Shown: positions 19,419-27,541 of the stretch, one piece after another
Numbering within the stretch: the first letter of the stretch is position 1
How the letters are laid out: each line of letters begins with the position of its first letter
Source: Roseibium sp. TrichSKD4
Lineage (GTDB): Bacteria > Pseudomonadota > Alphaproteobacteria > Rhizobiales > Stappiaceae
Direction: 5' to 3'
DNA: 64,000 nucleotides
NCBI RefSeq assembly: GCF_000148725.1
Contig: NZ_GL476319.1
Location: forward strand, 453,772-517,771
Notes under the pieces: generated by a model
The model's input: only the letters and a program-made list of their open reading frames with translations
Told to the model about the DNA's origin: nothing
Databases searched by the model: none
Made by a program: the position numbers and the translations under genes

Positions 19419-19883
19419 ATGATCGACTACAGCTGGGCCATGAGCATTATTTTTATTAGCTTTGGCCTAATTTGCATGCTCAATTTTGAAGGCAGTATTC
19501 CCAATAGGGGACTATTTTTTCTGGCTATTTGCATGCCCATTATTGGATAATGGTCCGGAATGACGGTCGCAAACTTGGCTGCGCATGCGCAGGCCGGCCT
19601 TGTGGCAATGGCGTTAGGCTTTTTGTTTTTCACGTTCGTAATTCAAAGTGTAGGCTTAGCCAAATCAGCAATGGTTATCGCACTCTGGTTGCCTACTAAC
19701 TACATCTTTACCAAGGCTTACATGCTAGTTCTCATTGGCACGGGCATGTTCACTATCGCAGTATTCATAGCAAAAATTAACCCGAACCTGCCTAACCCAT
19801 TATCCAAACACTTCACAGCGATTTTATTTATATGTGCGGGATTGCTGGTTTCACCCCATCTCACATTAAATGTCGGCTATTGA
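19419..19883 (+). other. Small membrane protein frame with in-frame TAA
   Basis: From ATG 19419 (AAGGGA about 9 nt upstream) a 43-codon hydrophobic frame ends at TAA 19548-19550. The same frame continues through TGGTCCGGA to ATG 19560 and on to 19883, a 107-residue protein with about three membrane segments (VAMALGFLFFTFVIQSV, YMLVLIGTGMFTIAVFIA, FTAILFICAGLLVS). Either two small membrane proteins in tandem or one 154-codon gene split by a stop. No family recognised; AT-rich compared with thrS. Confidence 0.45.
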
Positions 19884-20015
19884 AGCAATCGATTATCATC
19901 GTATTCGCACAGCAAGCAATTTTTGCACCTGAAGTCAAAATTCCTGAAGTATTTATTCTTCGAAAAATACCATTTTTGAAGTTAGTGGATTCGGGAAATA
20001 CAGCACTTTATTCCC

Positions 20016-20363
20016 TCACCCCAACCGATCCTTCTCCGCGATATGCTCGCCAGTCCAGCGCCCATAGCGCCAGGGGAGATACCAGCGGGCATCTTGGGGC
20101 AGTTGGTCGGGGATCGGATCATAGCCGTCTGCGCCCCACGGGTTACAGCGCAGGATACGGGAAAGGCCCAGCCAGCCTCCGCGCCACAGGCCAAAGCGTT
20201 TGAGCGCGTCGGCGGTATATTCCGAACAGCTCGGCGCATAGCGGCAGGTCCGCCCCATGAACAGCGACAAGGAATGCCGGTAGACCCAGATCAGACCAAG
20301 CCCAATGCGCGCCGGGATGGACGCGGCAGCAATGTCGGACTTTGATTTTTCAGGTGGGCACAC
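20016..20363 (-). CDS. yidD: Membrane protein insertion efficiency factor YidD
   Basis: 115 residues from GTG 20363. Peripheral inner-membrane protein thought to aid YidC-dependent insertion. The family signature is clear: GLIWVYRHSLSLFMG, CRYAPSCSEYTADALKRFG with the conserved cysteines, GGWLGLSRILRCNPWG and GYDPIPD. In many alphaproteobacteria yidD is near yidC/rnpA or a NifU-like gene; here the scaffold gene is 4 kb away with an inserted-looking region between. Confidence 0.95.
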   Translation of the reverse strand: MCPPEKSKSDIAAASIPARIGLGLIWVYRHSLSLFMGRTCRYAPSCSEYTADALKRFGLWRGGWLGLSRILRCNPWGADGYDPIPDQLPQDARWYLPWRYGRWTGEHIAEKDRLG

Positions 20364-20470
20364 GATCTTGGCTGTTCACTCTTGAAGTTACTGCTCTTGG
20401 TCTTCCCTACCCCAGCCCATTCGCCATTCCTAGTCCAACTTGAGCAGATGGCATGAGGGTGTGTTGGTGA

Positions 20471-20962
20471 TCATCGGGACATGCGGTCGTGCATCTCCTG
20501 AACATCCTTTGGCCATTGGGCCTTGATGAAGGAGAGAACCGCGAGGATTTCCCCGTCATGTAAGATGCCTTCAAAAGCTGGCATGGACAGCACAGGGTCA
20601 TCGGACAAAAGAGCAGCGGCGGAGCCATATTTCGTGATGCGAAACAACAGCTCTTCAGAATGGTGCCAAGTGTGGCCGGTCTGATCATGCGGCGGGGCGG
20701 GCAATTGTCCGTTTTCATCTGGCGTTTGCCAGTTCGCAGCACCTTGCAGATTGTCCCCGTGGCAGGAAGCGCAGTTGTCCGCATAAACTTGGCTGCCCAT
20801 CGCAACCACCTCCGGGTTATTCGGCGCAAACAGAAATTCGGACGTCGTGGGGTCAAAACCGATACCAGTTTTTGGATCAGCCATAAGCCACAATCCAGCG
20901 CCGACGAGCCCGACAATCCCGAGAACAAAAAAGCTAAGTAAAGTGATGGTTCTTCTGGGCAT
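20471..20962 (-). CDS. Membrane-anchored c-type cytochrome
   Basis: Start chosen at ATG 20962 with AAGG 6 nt upstream; the open frame runs back to 21145 without support. An N-terminal anchor (TITLLSFFVLGIVGLVGAGL) is followed by one class I cytochrome c domain: CASCH heme-attachment motif in SQVYADNCASCHGDNLQG and a probable axial Met in VLSMPAFEGIL. It would face the periplasm and depend on the ccm genes at the start of the window. Last gene of a four-gene set with a DUF411 protein and two small envelope proteins, a grouping often linked to copper stress; that link is an inference. Confidence 0.88.
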   Translation of the reverse strand: MPRRTITLLSFFVLGIVGLVGAGLWLMADPKTGIGFDPTTSEFLFAPNNPEVVAMGSQVYADNCASCHGDNLQGAANWQTPDENGQLPAPPHDQTGHTWHHSEELLFRITKYGSAAALLSDDPVLSMPAFEGILHDGEILAVLSFIKAQWPKDVQEMHDRMSR

Positions 20963-21044
20963 ATCAGCCTTCGCAAGGTCCACAGTCTCGGAAACGCTTG
21001 GACGCCCCCCCTCGCCCAAGCGTCGTGTTTTTAAAAGACGTCGC

Positions 21045-21527
21045 TTAGTTCGCGCCGAATTCCATGAAAGGCTGAGGCTTTGCGCCCGACTTACCCGCCA
21101 AGGAGAACACGGTGTAACGCGCATCCGGCCTTTCGCCCATGCCAACAGAGCCAGCAGGCATGCCCGGGACGGCTATTCCGCGAATATCAGGCTGATCGTC
21201 AAGCATCTTAGAGATCGCCGCCGGTGGCACATGGCCTTCAACCACGTATTTCTTGCCCATTTCGACAACTGCCGTGTGACAACCCTGCATGTCATCTGGA
21301 ACACCCGCCTGCTGGCGAATTGGAGTCAGGTCTTCCATGTTGTGCACGACAACACGATAGCCCTCCGCCTCCATCCGCTCCGACCAGGCCGTACAGCATC
21401 CACACCAAGGCGTTTTGTAGACGGTCATCCGCCCTTTCGAGCCGTTATCGTCGGCCAGTGAGGCACCGGAGATCAGCAACGCAGCAGCGACGAGACCACT
21501 GGCAATGGAACGCTTATTTTTCAGCAT
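21045..21527 (-). CDS. Exported DUF411 metal-binding protein
   Basis: 160 residues from ATG 21527 (GAGGA 8 nt upstream, located inside the preceding gene's end). Signal peptide ending near GASLA, then the DUF411 domain: VYKTPWCGCCTAWSERME with a CxCC thiol site, HNMEDLTPIRQQAGVP, GCHTAVVEMGKKYVVEGHVP and GIAVPGMPAGSVGM. Family members are periplasmic and occur with copper-handling genes. It overlaps the upstream 88-residue gene by 14 bp, pointing to translational coupling. Confidence 0.88.
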   Translation of the reverse strand: MLKNKRSIASGLVAAALLISGASLADDNGSKGRMTVYKTPWCGCCTAWSERMEAEGYRVVVHNMEDLTPIRQQAGVPDDMQGCHTAVVEMGKKYVVEGHVPPAAISKMLDDQPDIRGIAVPGMPAGSVGMGERPDARYTVFSLAGKSGAKPQPFMEFGAN

Positions 21528-21780
21528 GTTGCTTTTCCTCAACCATGGACGCGGGGCACTTCTTGCCCATCAAAACATGCAACAAGCCATGCATGAGGAC
21601 GCAGGAAAGAAACGTGGACGCCAACCAGAGACTATCGGTCGATGTCCATGCGTCCACTCCACCACTTGCAATGAAATAAATTGCTCCGCCCGCCACCATG
21701 GCAAGGCAGCAGATCAACATCACGGCGTATGATGCCGTATGACCGCGCATAGGCGCGCCACTTTGATTATCTAAGTTCAT
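21514..21780 (-). CDS. Small membrane protein in copper-type operon
   Basis: 88 residues from ATG 21780 (GAGG 6 nt upstream). Two hydrophobic segments (ASYAVMLICCLAMVAGGAIYF and a second near residues 52-70, LWLASTFLSCVLMHGLLHVLM) with Cys, Met and His residues inside them, which would suit metal handling. The tail GKKCPASMVEEKQHAEK contains the ribosome site of the DUF411 gene. I do not recognise a named family; it resembles the small DUF2933-type proteins found in metal-resistance operons, but weakly. Confidence 0.65.
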   Translation of the reverse strand: MNLDNQSGAPMRGHTASYAVMLICCLAMVAGGAIYFIASGGVDAWTSTDSLWLASTFLSCVLMHGLLHVLMGKKCPASMVEEKQHAEK

Positions 21781-21843
21781 ACCGAACCTCATCTTCAGTC
21801 ATCCGAAACGCGGCTGAAGGCCACGCATGAATTTTCAAAAAGA

Positions 21844-22209
21844 TCAGGCTGATATTGGGGGCGGATCGACAGGGCGCGGATTGGCCGGTCGCGCCACACG
21901 CACCAAGGTTGGTTCAAGCGCCGACTTCATGGCGTTTAAAGTGATGCTCGGGGCCTCTGAAAGGGCAAGACAAAAGGCTGGGCAGTCCTTTGCGGAGCCA
22001 TCAGCCGTGTGACCATCCAATAGCGCCTCACAGCAGAGAGGCATCGCAGACATCTCTTCTGCGGGTTCCTCTTCCCCGGTCACTCCGTGGAGAGAGGCTT
22101 TGTGAGGGGCCTCAAGCACTGACGAATTCAAATGCGGTATTGTGCTTCCAATCGCGGCCTGCAAGCCGAAAGAAAACACAACCAACAAAATTGTAAATGC
22201 AAACCGCAT
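21844..22209 (-). CDS. Exported Cys-containing small protein, unknown
   Basis: Start placed at ATG 22209 (AGGG 6 nt upstream; the frame opens at 22230). 121 residues: signal peptide (MRFAFTILLVVFSFGLQAA), then a polar region with CCEALLDG and CPAFC, which could form disulfides or bind metal, and a proline-rich end. It heads the operon with the small membrane protein, DUF411 and cytochrome c genes. No family recognised. Confidence 0.6.
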   Translation of the reverse strand: MRFAFTILLVVFSFGLQAAIGSTIPHLNSSVLEAPHKASLHGVTGEEEPAEEMSAMPLCCEALLDGHTADGSAKDCPAFCLALSEAPSITLNAMKSALEPTLVRVARPANPRPVDPPPISA

Positions 22210-22310
22210 CCAGACCCTGCACCACATCAAGAAAAGTCCACTATGAACTTTCCAGCAGGCGGAAGGTCAAGCGGTGTCACCAAAGGACGCGTTTGGGTCT
22301 GTGAAGCGCT

Positions 22311-22386
22311 GGCTCAGCAGGCTTCTGCTTTCGTTGTCTCACCCGCCTCGATCTGTTCAAGCGCGTCGACGACCGAAAGCAGCTAA
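22311..22386 (-). pseudogene. Duplicated 3' fragment of the NifU-like scaffold gene
   Basis: Read on the minus strand, this stretch encodes VVDALEQIEAGETTKAEAC followed by a stop, almost the C-terminus of the complete scaffold gene at 24277 (VVDALEQIEAGQTADAEAKAC). There is a 29-bp identical core at 22342-22370 and 24311-24339, and a second identical stretch (GGCTCAGCAGGCTT) at the gene ends. Both copies have the same orientation and lie 1.97 kb apart, bracketing the TetR/hydrolase pair. Confidence 0.8.
22342..22370. repeat. 29-bp direct repeat, left copy
   Basis: Identical to 24311-24339. It begins CCCGCCTCGATCTG and ends GCGCGTCGAC. It is part of the duplicated scaffold-gene end and may mark the left junction of an inserted segment. 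Confidence 0.85.
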
Positions 22387-22484
22387 AGCCCGCATACACC
22401 TAGTTGATCCAACAGCGCCTCATTCTGTGGGGGCAGCACATTAATAGCTGTGTAATGTGTTAAAATAAAAGCCGCTGGCCTGCG

Positions 22485-23111
22485 CTATTGACTCAAAATC
22501 CTTGTTTCTCCGGTGATCCCGGCCAAACCGTGTTTTAGGTACAGTTCGATCTCTTCTGCTGGCACGTTTTCTTTTTGCATCCTCATTGCGCCAGCATGGA
22601 GAGAGTCAATTTGGTGCGCAGCTGTCATTGTCGGAATGTCCTGCCTGAATTCACCTGTTATCTTGCAATTATCTATCCAGGTCGCAAAGCTTTCCAAAAA
22701 GTGAGTGCGCAACCAATCCAGGACTTTCATTGTTTCGGGTCCCATTTTGTCTCGTTGCATGCGCATGTTGACAAACAAACAGCTTTTCGGGATGCCCAGA
22801 GCGTCTCTGTCTTGCATCAGGAAAGTGATAATATCCATCGACGTATCGGTGAGCGGTTTCTTGCAACGGAGAAGACCGAGAAACGGATCAACGGCTATTT
22901 TTTGATAGGTTTGCAGGGCTGCTGCTTTAAGGCCGTCGTCATTGCCAAATTCGCGGTACACACCGGGTTTAGATACCTGAAGTGCCTTACTGATGTCACT
23001 TATAGACACTTGGGAAGCTCCTTGCTCCCAGTACTTAATCATCGCAACATTCAAGACTTCGTCCCGGATCAAGGTCTTAGGTCTGCCACGGGATTTTTCG
23101 CCTAATTTCAT
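22485..23111 (-). CDS. TetR-family transcriptional regulator
   Basis: 208 residues. N-terminal helix-turn-helix of TetR type (RDEVLNVAMIKYWEQGASQV, then SISDISKALQVSKPGVYREFG) and a ligand-binding C-terminal domain of the AcrR-like group (KSCLFVNMRMQRD, HAGAMRMQKENVP). Divergent from the hydrolase gene, with an almost perfect palindrome in the shared 82-bp promoter region; it probably represses both. More AT-rich than flanking chromosomal genes. Confidence 0.9.
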   Translation of the reverse strand: MKLGEKSRGRPKTLIRDEVLNVAMIKYWEQGASQVSISDISKALQVSKPGVYREFGNDDGLKAAALQTYQKIAVDPFLGLLRCKKPLTDTSMDIITFLMQDRDALGIPKSCLFVNMRMQRDKMGPETMKVLDWLRTHFLESFATWIDNCKITGEFRQDIPTMTAAHQIDSLHAGAMRMQKENVPAEEIELYLKHGLAGITGETRILSQ

Positions 23112-23149
23112 TTTCGTACTTCTAGGTATTTTATTATTGATTTTTGAAT

Positions 23150-23169
23150 TTCGTACCTATAGTTACGAA
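23150..23169. promoter_or_regulatory. Palindromic operator between tetR and hydrolase
   Basis: 20-bp palindrome TTCGTA-cCTATAGt-TACGAA with one mismatched pair. A related half-site (TTCGTACTTCTAGGTA) lies at 23113-23128, just upstream of the regulator start. Size, symmetry and place fit a TetR operator controlling both divergent genes. Confidence 0.75.
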
Positions 23170-23193
23170 AATCAAATGACGACTTCCAGCTAA

Positions 23194-24159
23194 ATGTTAC
23201 GAGACCTCCAAATGCCAAATGATCCTCTTGGTTTCTTTGCCAGAATGAATGCGATTAGCTTGATGCTAATCACTCCGGAGTACTACCGGGTTAGACGATT
23301 ACGCTCGGCAAAAGCCTCTGAAATTGATTACGAGGATTCGCAGTTCCAAATGCGCACAGAGCGTATGGAGCTTGACGGGCTCAATGTTCGCTTTGCTCAA
23401 AGCCGGAAGGAAAATCGCCCGACCGTATTGTTCCTCAGCCCTCTGCCTCAGAGCATTCTTTGCTACAATGCGGTATGGGCGCAGTTGGAAGAAGAGTCAG
23501 ACCTCATCGCTGTTGATCTTCCGGGGTTTGGCGGCAGCGACGGCAACTCCAACCATATGTTATTCGCAGCACAAAGCGCATTTCTTGAAAAGTTCATCGA
23601 TGCGTTGGGTCTGTCAAATGTGCATATTGTTGCGCCCGACATCGCCATGCCAATAGCAATGCACTACGCAATTCATCGAGAACACAAAGCAAAAAGCCTG
23701 CTAATCGGCGATGGTCCTGGGATATTGCCATCTGCAGACGGAAGTCTGATCAGAAAGATTGTCTACTCTGGTTTTTGGCGCACAATGGTGAGAATAAACG
23801 GCGCAAAAACCTTCCTCGCTGGCGCATTACAACTAGGATATTTGCATTACCGGCCGACAAAAAATGAACTTGACGACTATGTGAGCTCATATCTGGGCCG
23901 GATCGGCCAGATTACACAACACTTCAAACAATATCCCGAGGGCTGTCAGGATCTGACGGCGAACATAAAAAACCTAAAAGTGCCAGTGCAAGTATTCTGG
24001 GCGGATGAAGACGCTTTTTTGAAGGTTGAGAACGCTCATCAATTGCATGATTGTTTATCTAACAGCACCCTGCATGTGTTCCAAAATTGTGGCCATTTTT
24101 GCTATCAAGATAAAAGCACTGAGTTTGCAGATTTAGTACGTAAATGGATCGCAGACTAG
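23194..24159 (+). CDS. Alpha/beta hydrolase with aspartate nucleophile
   Basis: 321 residues (alternative ATG at 23212; no clear ribosome site for either). Alpha/beta-hydrolase fold: oxyanion region FLSPLPQS in place of HGxP, DLPGFGGSDG, nucleophile elbow IVAPDIAMPIA with Asp149 where esterases have Ser, acid in WADEDAF and catalytic His in NCGHFCYQD. An Asp nucleophile is the mark of haloalkane dehalogenases and epoxide hydrolases, so hydrolysis of a xenobiotic or an epoxide is likely. It differs from textbook dehalogenases in lacking the HDWG motif. Controlled with the divergent TetR gene. Confidence 0.8.
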   Translation: MLRDLQMPNDPLGFFARMNAISLMLITPEYYRVRRLRSAKASEIDYEDSQFQMRTERMELDGLNVRFAQSRKENRPTVLFLSPLPQSILCYNAVWAQLEEESDLIAVDLPGFGGSDGNSNHMLFAAQSAFLEKFIDALGLSNVHIVAPDIAMPIAMHYAIHREHKAKSLLIGDGPGILPSADGSLIRKIVYSGFWRTMVRINGAKTFLAGALQLGYLHYRPTKNELDDYVSSYLGRIGQITQHFKQYPEGCQDLTANIKNLKVPVQVFWADEDAFLKVENAHQLHDCLSNSTLHVFQNCGHFCYQDKSTEFADLVRKWIAD

Positions 24160-24276
24160 GAGCGGAAACAATTGCTTGTTGGGCTAGGCCAACTTGGTCC
24201 ACTCCAGCTGAATAATGTCGAGCCGCTTCTGGAACATTCGGCTTTGGTTGGTGAGTGCGCGCTCAAAGGCGCGGGC

Positions 24277-24735
24277 TCAGCAGGCTTTTGCTTCTGCGTC
24301 AGCTGTTTGCCCCGCCTCGATCTGTTCAAGCGCGTCGACAACGGCATCGAAGGTTAGAAGCGTTGAGGCGTGGCGGGCCTTATAGTCGCGCACCGGCTCC
24401 AGAAATTTCAGGTCTTCAAACCGGCCTGTCGGCGGTTCGCCGCCTTCTTTCAGCATGGCCCGCATTTTCTGGCGCACCTCGCGCAACTCGTCCGGGGTCG
24501 CACCAATCACATTTTGAGCCATGATGGACGAGGCCGCTTGGCCAAGCGCGCAGGCTTTCACATCATGTGCAAAGTCCTGCACCACTCCGTTAGCCATGGC
24601 GAGATCCACCACAACTGTTGAACCACACAGCTTGGAATGAGCCTTCGCAGAAGCCTGCGGATTGTCGAGACGGCCCGTGCGCGGGATGTTTCCGGCAAAC
24701 TCCAGAATCTTGCTGTTGTAAATATCGTCCAGCAT
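24277..24735 (-). CDS. NifU/SufU-like iron-sulfur cluster scaffold
   Basis: Start chosen at ATG 24735 (GAGG 6 nt upstream). 152 residues of the IscU/SufU N-terminal type: LDNPQASAKAHSKLCGSTVVVDL (first Cys), VKACALGQAASSIMAQNV (second Cys) and a C-terminal helical part, GRFEDLKFLEPVRDYKARH. Scaffold or sulfur-transfer protein for Fe-S cluster assembly. It stands next to folE, a common alphaproteobacterial arrangement. Its 3' end is duplicated at 22.3 kb. Confidence 0.88.
   Translation of the reverse strand: MLDDIYNSKILEFAGNIPRTGRLDNPQASAKAHSKLCGSTVVVDLAMANGVVQDFAHDVKACALGQAASSIMAQNVIGATPDELREVRQKMRAMLKEGGEPPTGRFEDLKFLEPVRDYKARHASTLLTFDAVVDALEQIEAGQTADAEAKAC
24311..24339. repeat. 29-bp direct repeat, right copy
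   Basis: Inside the intact scaffold gene; identical to 22342-22370. Confidence 0.85.
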
Positions 24736-24979
24736 TCTCGCCTCTTTGTGACTTACAGTGAGCAACCAACCAATTGCGGTTCACGCCTTACATCTTATAT
24801 AGATTGGCATTGGCGGAAAATCCGCAAGTGGAAGTTCGGTCGCAAATATATTACCCAACGTCGCGTTGTTGGCATTATAAAAGGCTCCTTACTCCGAAAT
24901 TGAGGTGGCATGCAATTGACACGGAAACAATGCCGAAACTATTCCCGCCCATGATGATCCGCACACCTCCGGATGGCGT

Positions 24980-25654
24980 ATGACGAATAAAGATACAAAA
25001 GCAGCAGCGAGAATCCCGATGGACGCAGTTCTGAAATCGGTAGGAAAAACTTTCGAGCGCAAATCTCCCGACAAATTGTCTCGCCCCTCGCGCGCCGAGG
25101 CCGAAGCCGCCGTGCGCACTCTGCTCGCCTGGACTGGGGATGACCCCGAGCGCGAAGGCCTGCTGGATACGCCCAAACGCGTCGCCAAGGCATTCGAACA
25201 GCTCTATGCGGGCTATTTTGAAGATGCATCTGAGCATCTTGAGCGCACGTTTGATGATGTTGGCGGATACCAAGACATCGTTCTGGTGCGCGGCATTCCG
25301 TTCCATTCCCATTGTGAACACCACATGCTGCCCTTCATCGGCGAAGCACATATCGCCTATTACCCGGCTGAAGGCGTCGTTGGCCTGTCCAAGCTCGCAA
25401 GGGTCGTGGACATCTACGCAAAACGGCTTCAAACGCAGGAAAACTTGACGTCAGAGATTGTATCGGCGATTGACGATGCGCTCGCACCGCGCGGGTTGGC
25501 GGTGATGCTTGAGGCAGAGCATCAGTGCATGACCATGCGGGGCGTTCAAAAGCCCGGTGTTTCTACAATCACCACCCAGTTTACAGGCGTATTTCAGGAT
25601 GATCCGGCCGAACAGGCCAAATTCATGACCCTGTTGCGCGGCGGAGCCAGATAA
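24980..25654 (+). CDS. folE: GTP cyclohydrolase I
   Basis: Converts GTP to dihydroneopterin triphosphate, first step of folate synthesis. 224 residues. Zinc and active-site motifs intact: [52 protein letters not shown]. The first 35 residues are an unconserved extension. Followed 27 bp later by hisI. Confidence 0.96.
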   Translation: MTNKDTKAAARIPMDAVLKSVGKTFERKSPDKLSRPSRAEAEAAVRTLLAWTGDDPEREGLLDTPKRVAKAFEQLYAGYFEDASEHLERTFDDVGGYQDIVLVRGIPFHSHCEHHMLPFIGEAHIAYYPAEGVVGLSKLARVVDIYAKRLQTQENLTSEIVSAIDDALAPRGLAVMLEAEHQCMTMRGVQKPGVSTITTQFTGVFQDDPAEQAKFMTLLRGGAR

Positions 25655-25681
25655 GCTCCGCTTTTGCGAGGAGCTGACTGC

Positions 25682-26137
25682 ATGTGCTCAACCACTTTTG
25701 CAGACCGTGGGTCGAAGGCTGAGATCGAAACCGGCTCAGCCTTCATGCCAAAATTCGATTCCGATGGCCTTATTGTAGCTGTTGTTACCGACGCGGACAC
25801 CGATCAAGTGCTGATGGTCGGCTACATGAACGCAGAAGCACTCCATCGCACAATTGAAACCGGTGAGGCCTGGTACTGGAGCCGTTCCCGGAAAGGCTTC
25901 TGGAAAAAAGGCGAAACCTCAGGCCAGGTGCAAAAGGTTCAAGCCATTCTGACCGACTGCGATCAGGATGCGCTCGTGGTCAAAGTCCGCGTAGAAGGCA
26001 ACGGCGCGACATGCCACGTCGGCTACAAATCCTGTTTCTTTAGAAAAGTCTCCAAAGCGGACGATGGCAGTGTGTCCCTCGTCCATGACGGTGGAGACCG
26101 GGTTTACGATCCGGAAGAGGTCTACGGAAAATCCTAA
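25682..26137 (+). CDS. hisI: Phosphoribosyl-AMP cyclohydrolase
   Basis: Histidine biosynthesis, opens the purine ring of PR-AMP. Start at ATG 25682 with GGAG upstream (the frame opens at TTG 25664). Conserved: MVGYMNAEALHRTIETGEAW, WSRSRKGFWKKGETSGQVQ, DCDQDALVVKV (metal-binding Asp/Cys) and GATCHVGYKSCFFR. Stand-alone HisI without the HisE fusion, as is usual in alphaproteobacteria. In tandem with folE and with a strong hairpin behind it. Confidence 0.95.
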   Translation: MCSTTFADRGSKAEIETGSAFMPKFDSDGLIVAVVTDADTDQVLMVGYMNAEALHRTIETGEAWYWSRSRKGFWKKGETSGQVQKVQAILTDCDQDALVVKVRVEGNGATCHVGYKSCFFRKVSKADDGSVSLVHDGGDRVYDPEEVYGKS

Positions 26138-26147
26138 AATAAAGGCG

Positions 26148-26171
26148 CGCGGCATCTCTTTAGATGCCGCG
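26148..26171. terminator. Hairpin between convergent hisI and CBS gene
   Basis: Perfect 10-bp stem CGCGGCATCT / AGATGCCGCG with tetraloop CTTT, 10 bp after the hisI stop. It can serve both converging transcripts; no direct T-run follows on the plus strand. Confidence 0.65.
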
Positions 26172-26197
26172 GCTAACTTAATGCGCGACTTTTTCTC

Positions 26198-26638
26198 TCA
26201 GGTCATGGAGATGTAGCTGCGCATTTGCTCGGCTTCCATTTCGGCCTGTGCAATCTTGAATTTCACCACATCCCCGATCGAGATAACCCCAGTCACCTTG
26301 CCATCATCCGTCACCGGAACGTGGCGGAAGCGCCCGGCGCTCATTTTCGCCATCACAGCGTTTACACTGTCAGCATCGGTGCAGGTGACAACCGATTTGG
26401 TCATGACTTCTGACACAGGCTTTTCCAATGCAGTCGGACCGCTGGTACCAATTGCCTTCACAATGTCCCGTTCGGAAATGATGCCCTCAATGTGCCCGGC
26501 GTCATCCGCGATCACGATTGCACCGATCTTGTGCTCAGCCAAGGTCGTGCAAATGTCGCTCAGCAACGTCGTGCTTTTTTCGGTAATGACGTCATGGCCC
26601 TTCGTGCTCAAGATAGAGGCAACATTCATCGGCTTCAT
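26198..26638 (-). CDS. CBS-domain protein
   Basis: 146 residues made of a tandem CBS pair (a Bateman module): VASILSTKGHDVITEKSTTL and VSEVMTKSVVTCTDADSVNA, with the usual IIVSERDIVKAIG-like (IISERDIVKAIGTSG) and GVISIGDVVKFKI ends. Such small proteins bind adenine nucleotides and act as energy sensors; partner unknown. Alone. Confidence 0.9.
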   Translation of the reverse strand: MKPMNVASILSTKGHDVITEKSTTLLSDICTTLAEHKIGAIVIADDAGHIEGIISERDIVKAIGTSGPTALEKPVSEVMTKSVVTCTDADSVNAVMAKMSAGRFRHVPVTDDGKVTGVISIGDVVKFKIAQAEMEAEQMRSYISMT

Positions 26639-26785
26639 CCTCCCAAATCAGGACGGATCAACTCAACTGATCCATTCCCTGCATCATGACAACAAACGTT
26701 GGGTCAACGCAACCAAGCTGTTTCGCCGAATTGCCAAATAAGGTTTGGCCGCAGAAAACCCGTCTTGCGCCTTAGGGTCAGGACC

Positions 26786-27541
26786 CTAAAACCTGCGCTG
26801 AGGCACAGGGTCGAAGAACGGAAACAACAGGAGACCGGCAACAAACCCGCCAATATGCGCCTGCCAGGCAACTGATGCCCCACCAGCCCCTGCCCCGCCA
26901 AGACCAAACACCAGATTGAGACCAAACCAGATTGCGATGAAAACAAGAACCTGCTGATTGGAGAGGCTCTGCTTCAGCGAAACAGCGGGCACCATATACG
27001 CCCCCGCATCCGCCCGCCGGAACGCACCGAGCGGACCGCCGAGTTCAAAAATGAACCGCAATGCTGCGGCCATATGCCCTGACACAATGGCAGAGGCCCC
27101 AATCACCGGGGCAGAACTTCCAAAATTGGTGGCAAGATGAGCTGCAGCCCCTGCCACAGCGTACAAGGCAGAGATCCCCAAAAAGCGCTTAGTTCCGAAA
27201 CGGCGCGCCAGGGCTCCGCCGAAGATCGCCATCCAGAGCAAATTGAAAACAATATGCATCGTACTGCCGTGAAGCAGCGAATAGGTCACAAAACTCCAGA
27301 TGTCCGCAGCCAGACCGCCCGGAACTTCCCCAGAGGCAAAAACTTCCGGGACATATCGGACCGGCCAAAAGGCGAAATACAAAAGCACCTGATTGTCAAT
27401 TGACACAGGTAGCAAGAACGTTCGCACAATATGGATCGCCGCCATAATCCCTGCGAGCCAGACAACCACATCCGGAAGGTTCAACAACGGCGGGCGTTCA
27501 GACTTCGGCGGTTCAGGTGGGGTGAAATTGTAAACGTTCAT
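26786..27541 (-). CDS. Rhomboid-family intramembrane serine protease
   Basis: 251 residues, six or more membrane helices. Catalytic Ser150 in IGASAIVSGHMAA (the usual GxSG appears as GASA), catalytic His229 in WQAHIGGFVAG, and Asn100 of the oxyanion site in HGSTMHIVFNLLW. All key residues are present. Substrate unknown. Confidence 0.9.
   Translation of the reverse strand: MNVYNFTPPEPPKSERPPLLNLPDVVVWLAGIMAAIHIVRTFLLPVSIDNQVLLYFAFWPVRYVPEVFASGEVPGGLAADIWSFVTYSLLHGSTMHIVFNLLWMAIFGGALARRFGTKRFLGISALYAVAGAAAHLATNFGSSAPVIGASAIVSGHMAAALRFIFELGGPLGAFRRADAGAYMVPAVSLKQSLSNQQVLVFIAIWFGLNLVFGLGGAGAGGASVAWQAHIGGFVAGLLLFPFFDPVPQRRF

Noticed and set aside
20407-20976. 189-codon frame overlapping the cytochrome c gene on the same strand
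   Set aside because: The CASCH heme site and membrane anchor are only in the other frame; this one has biased, random-looking composition.
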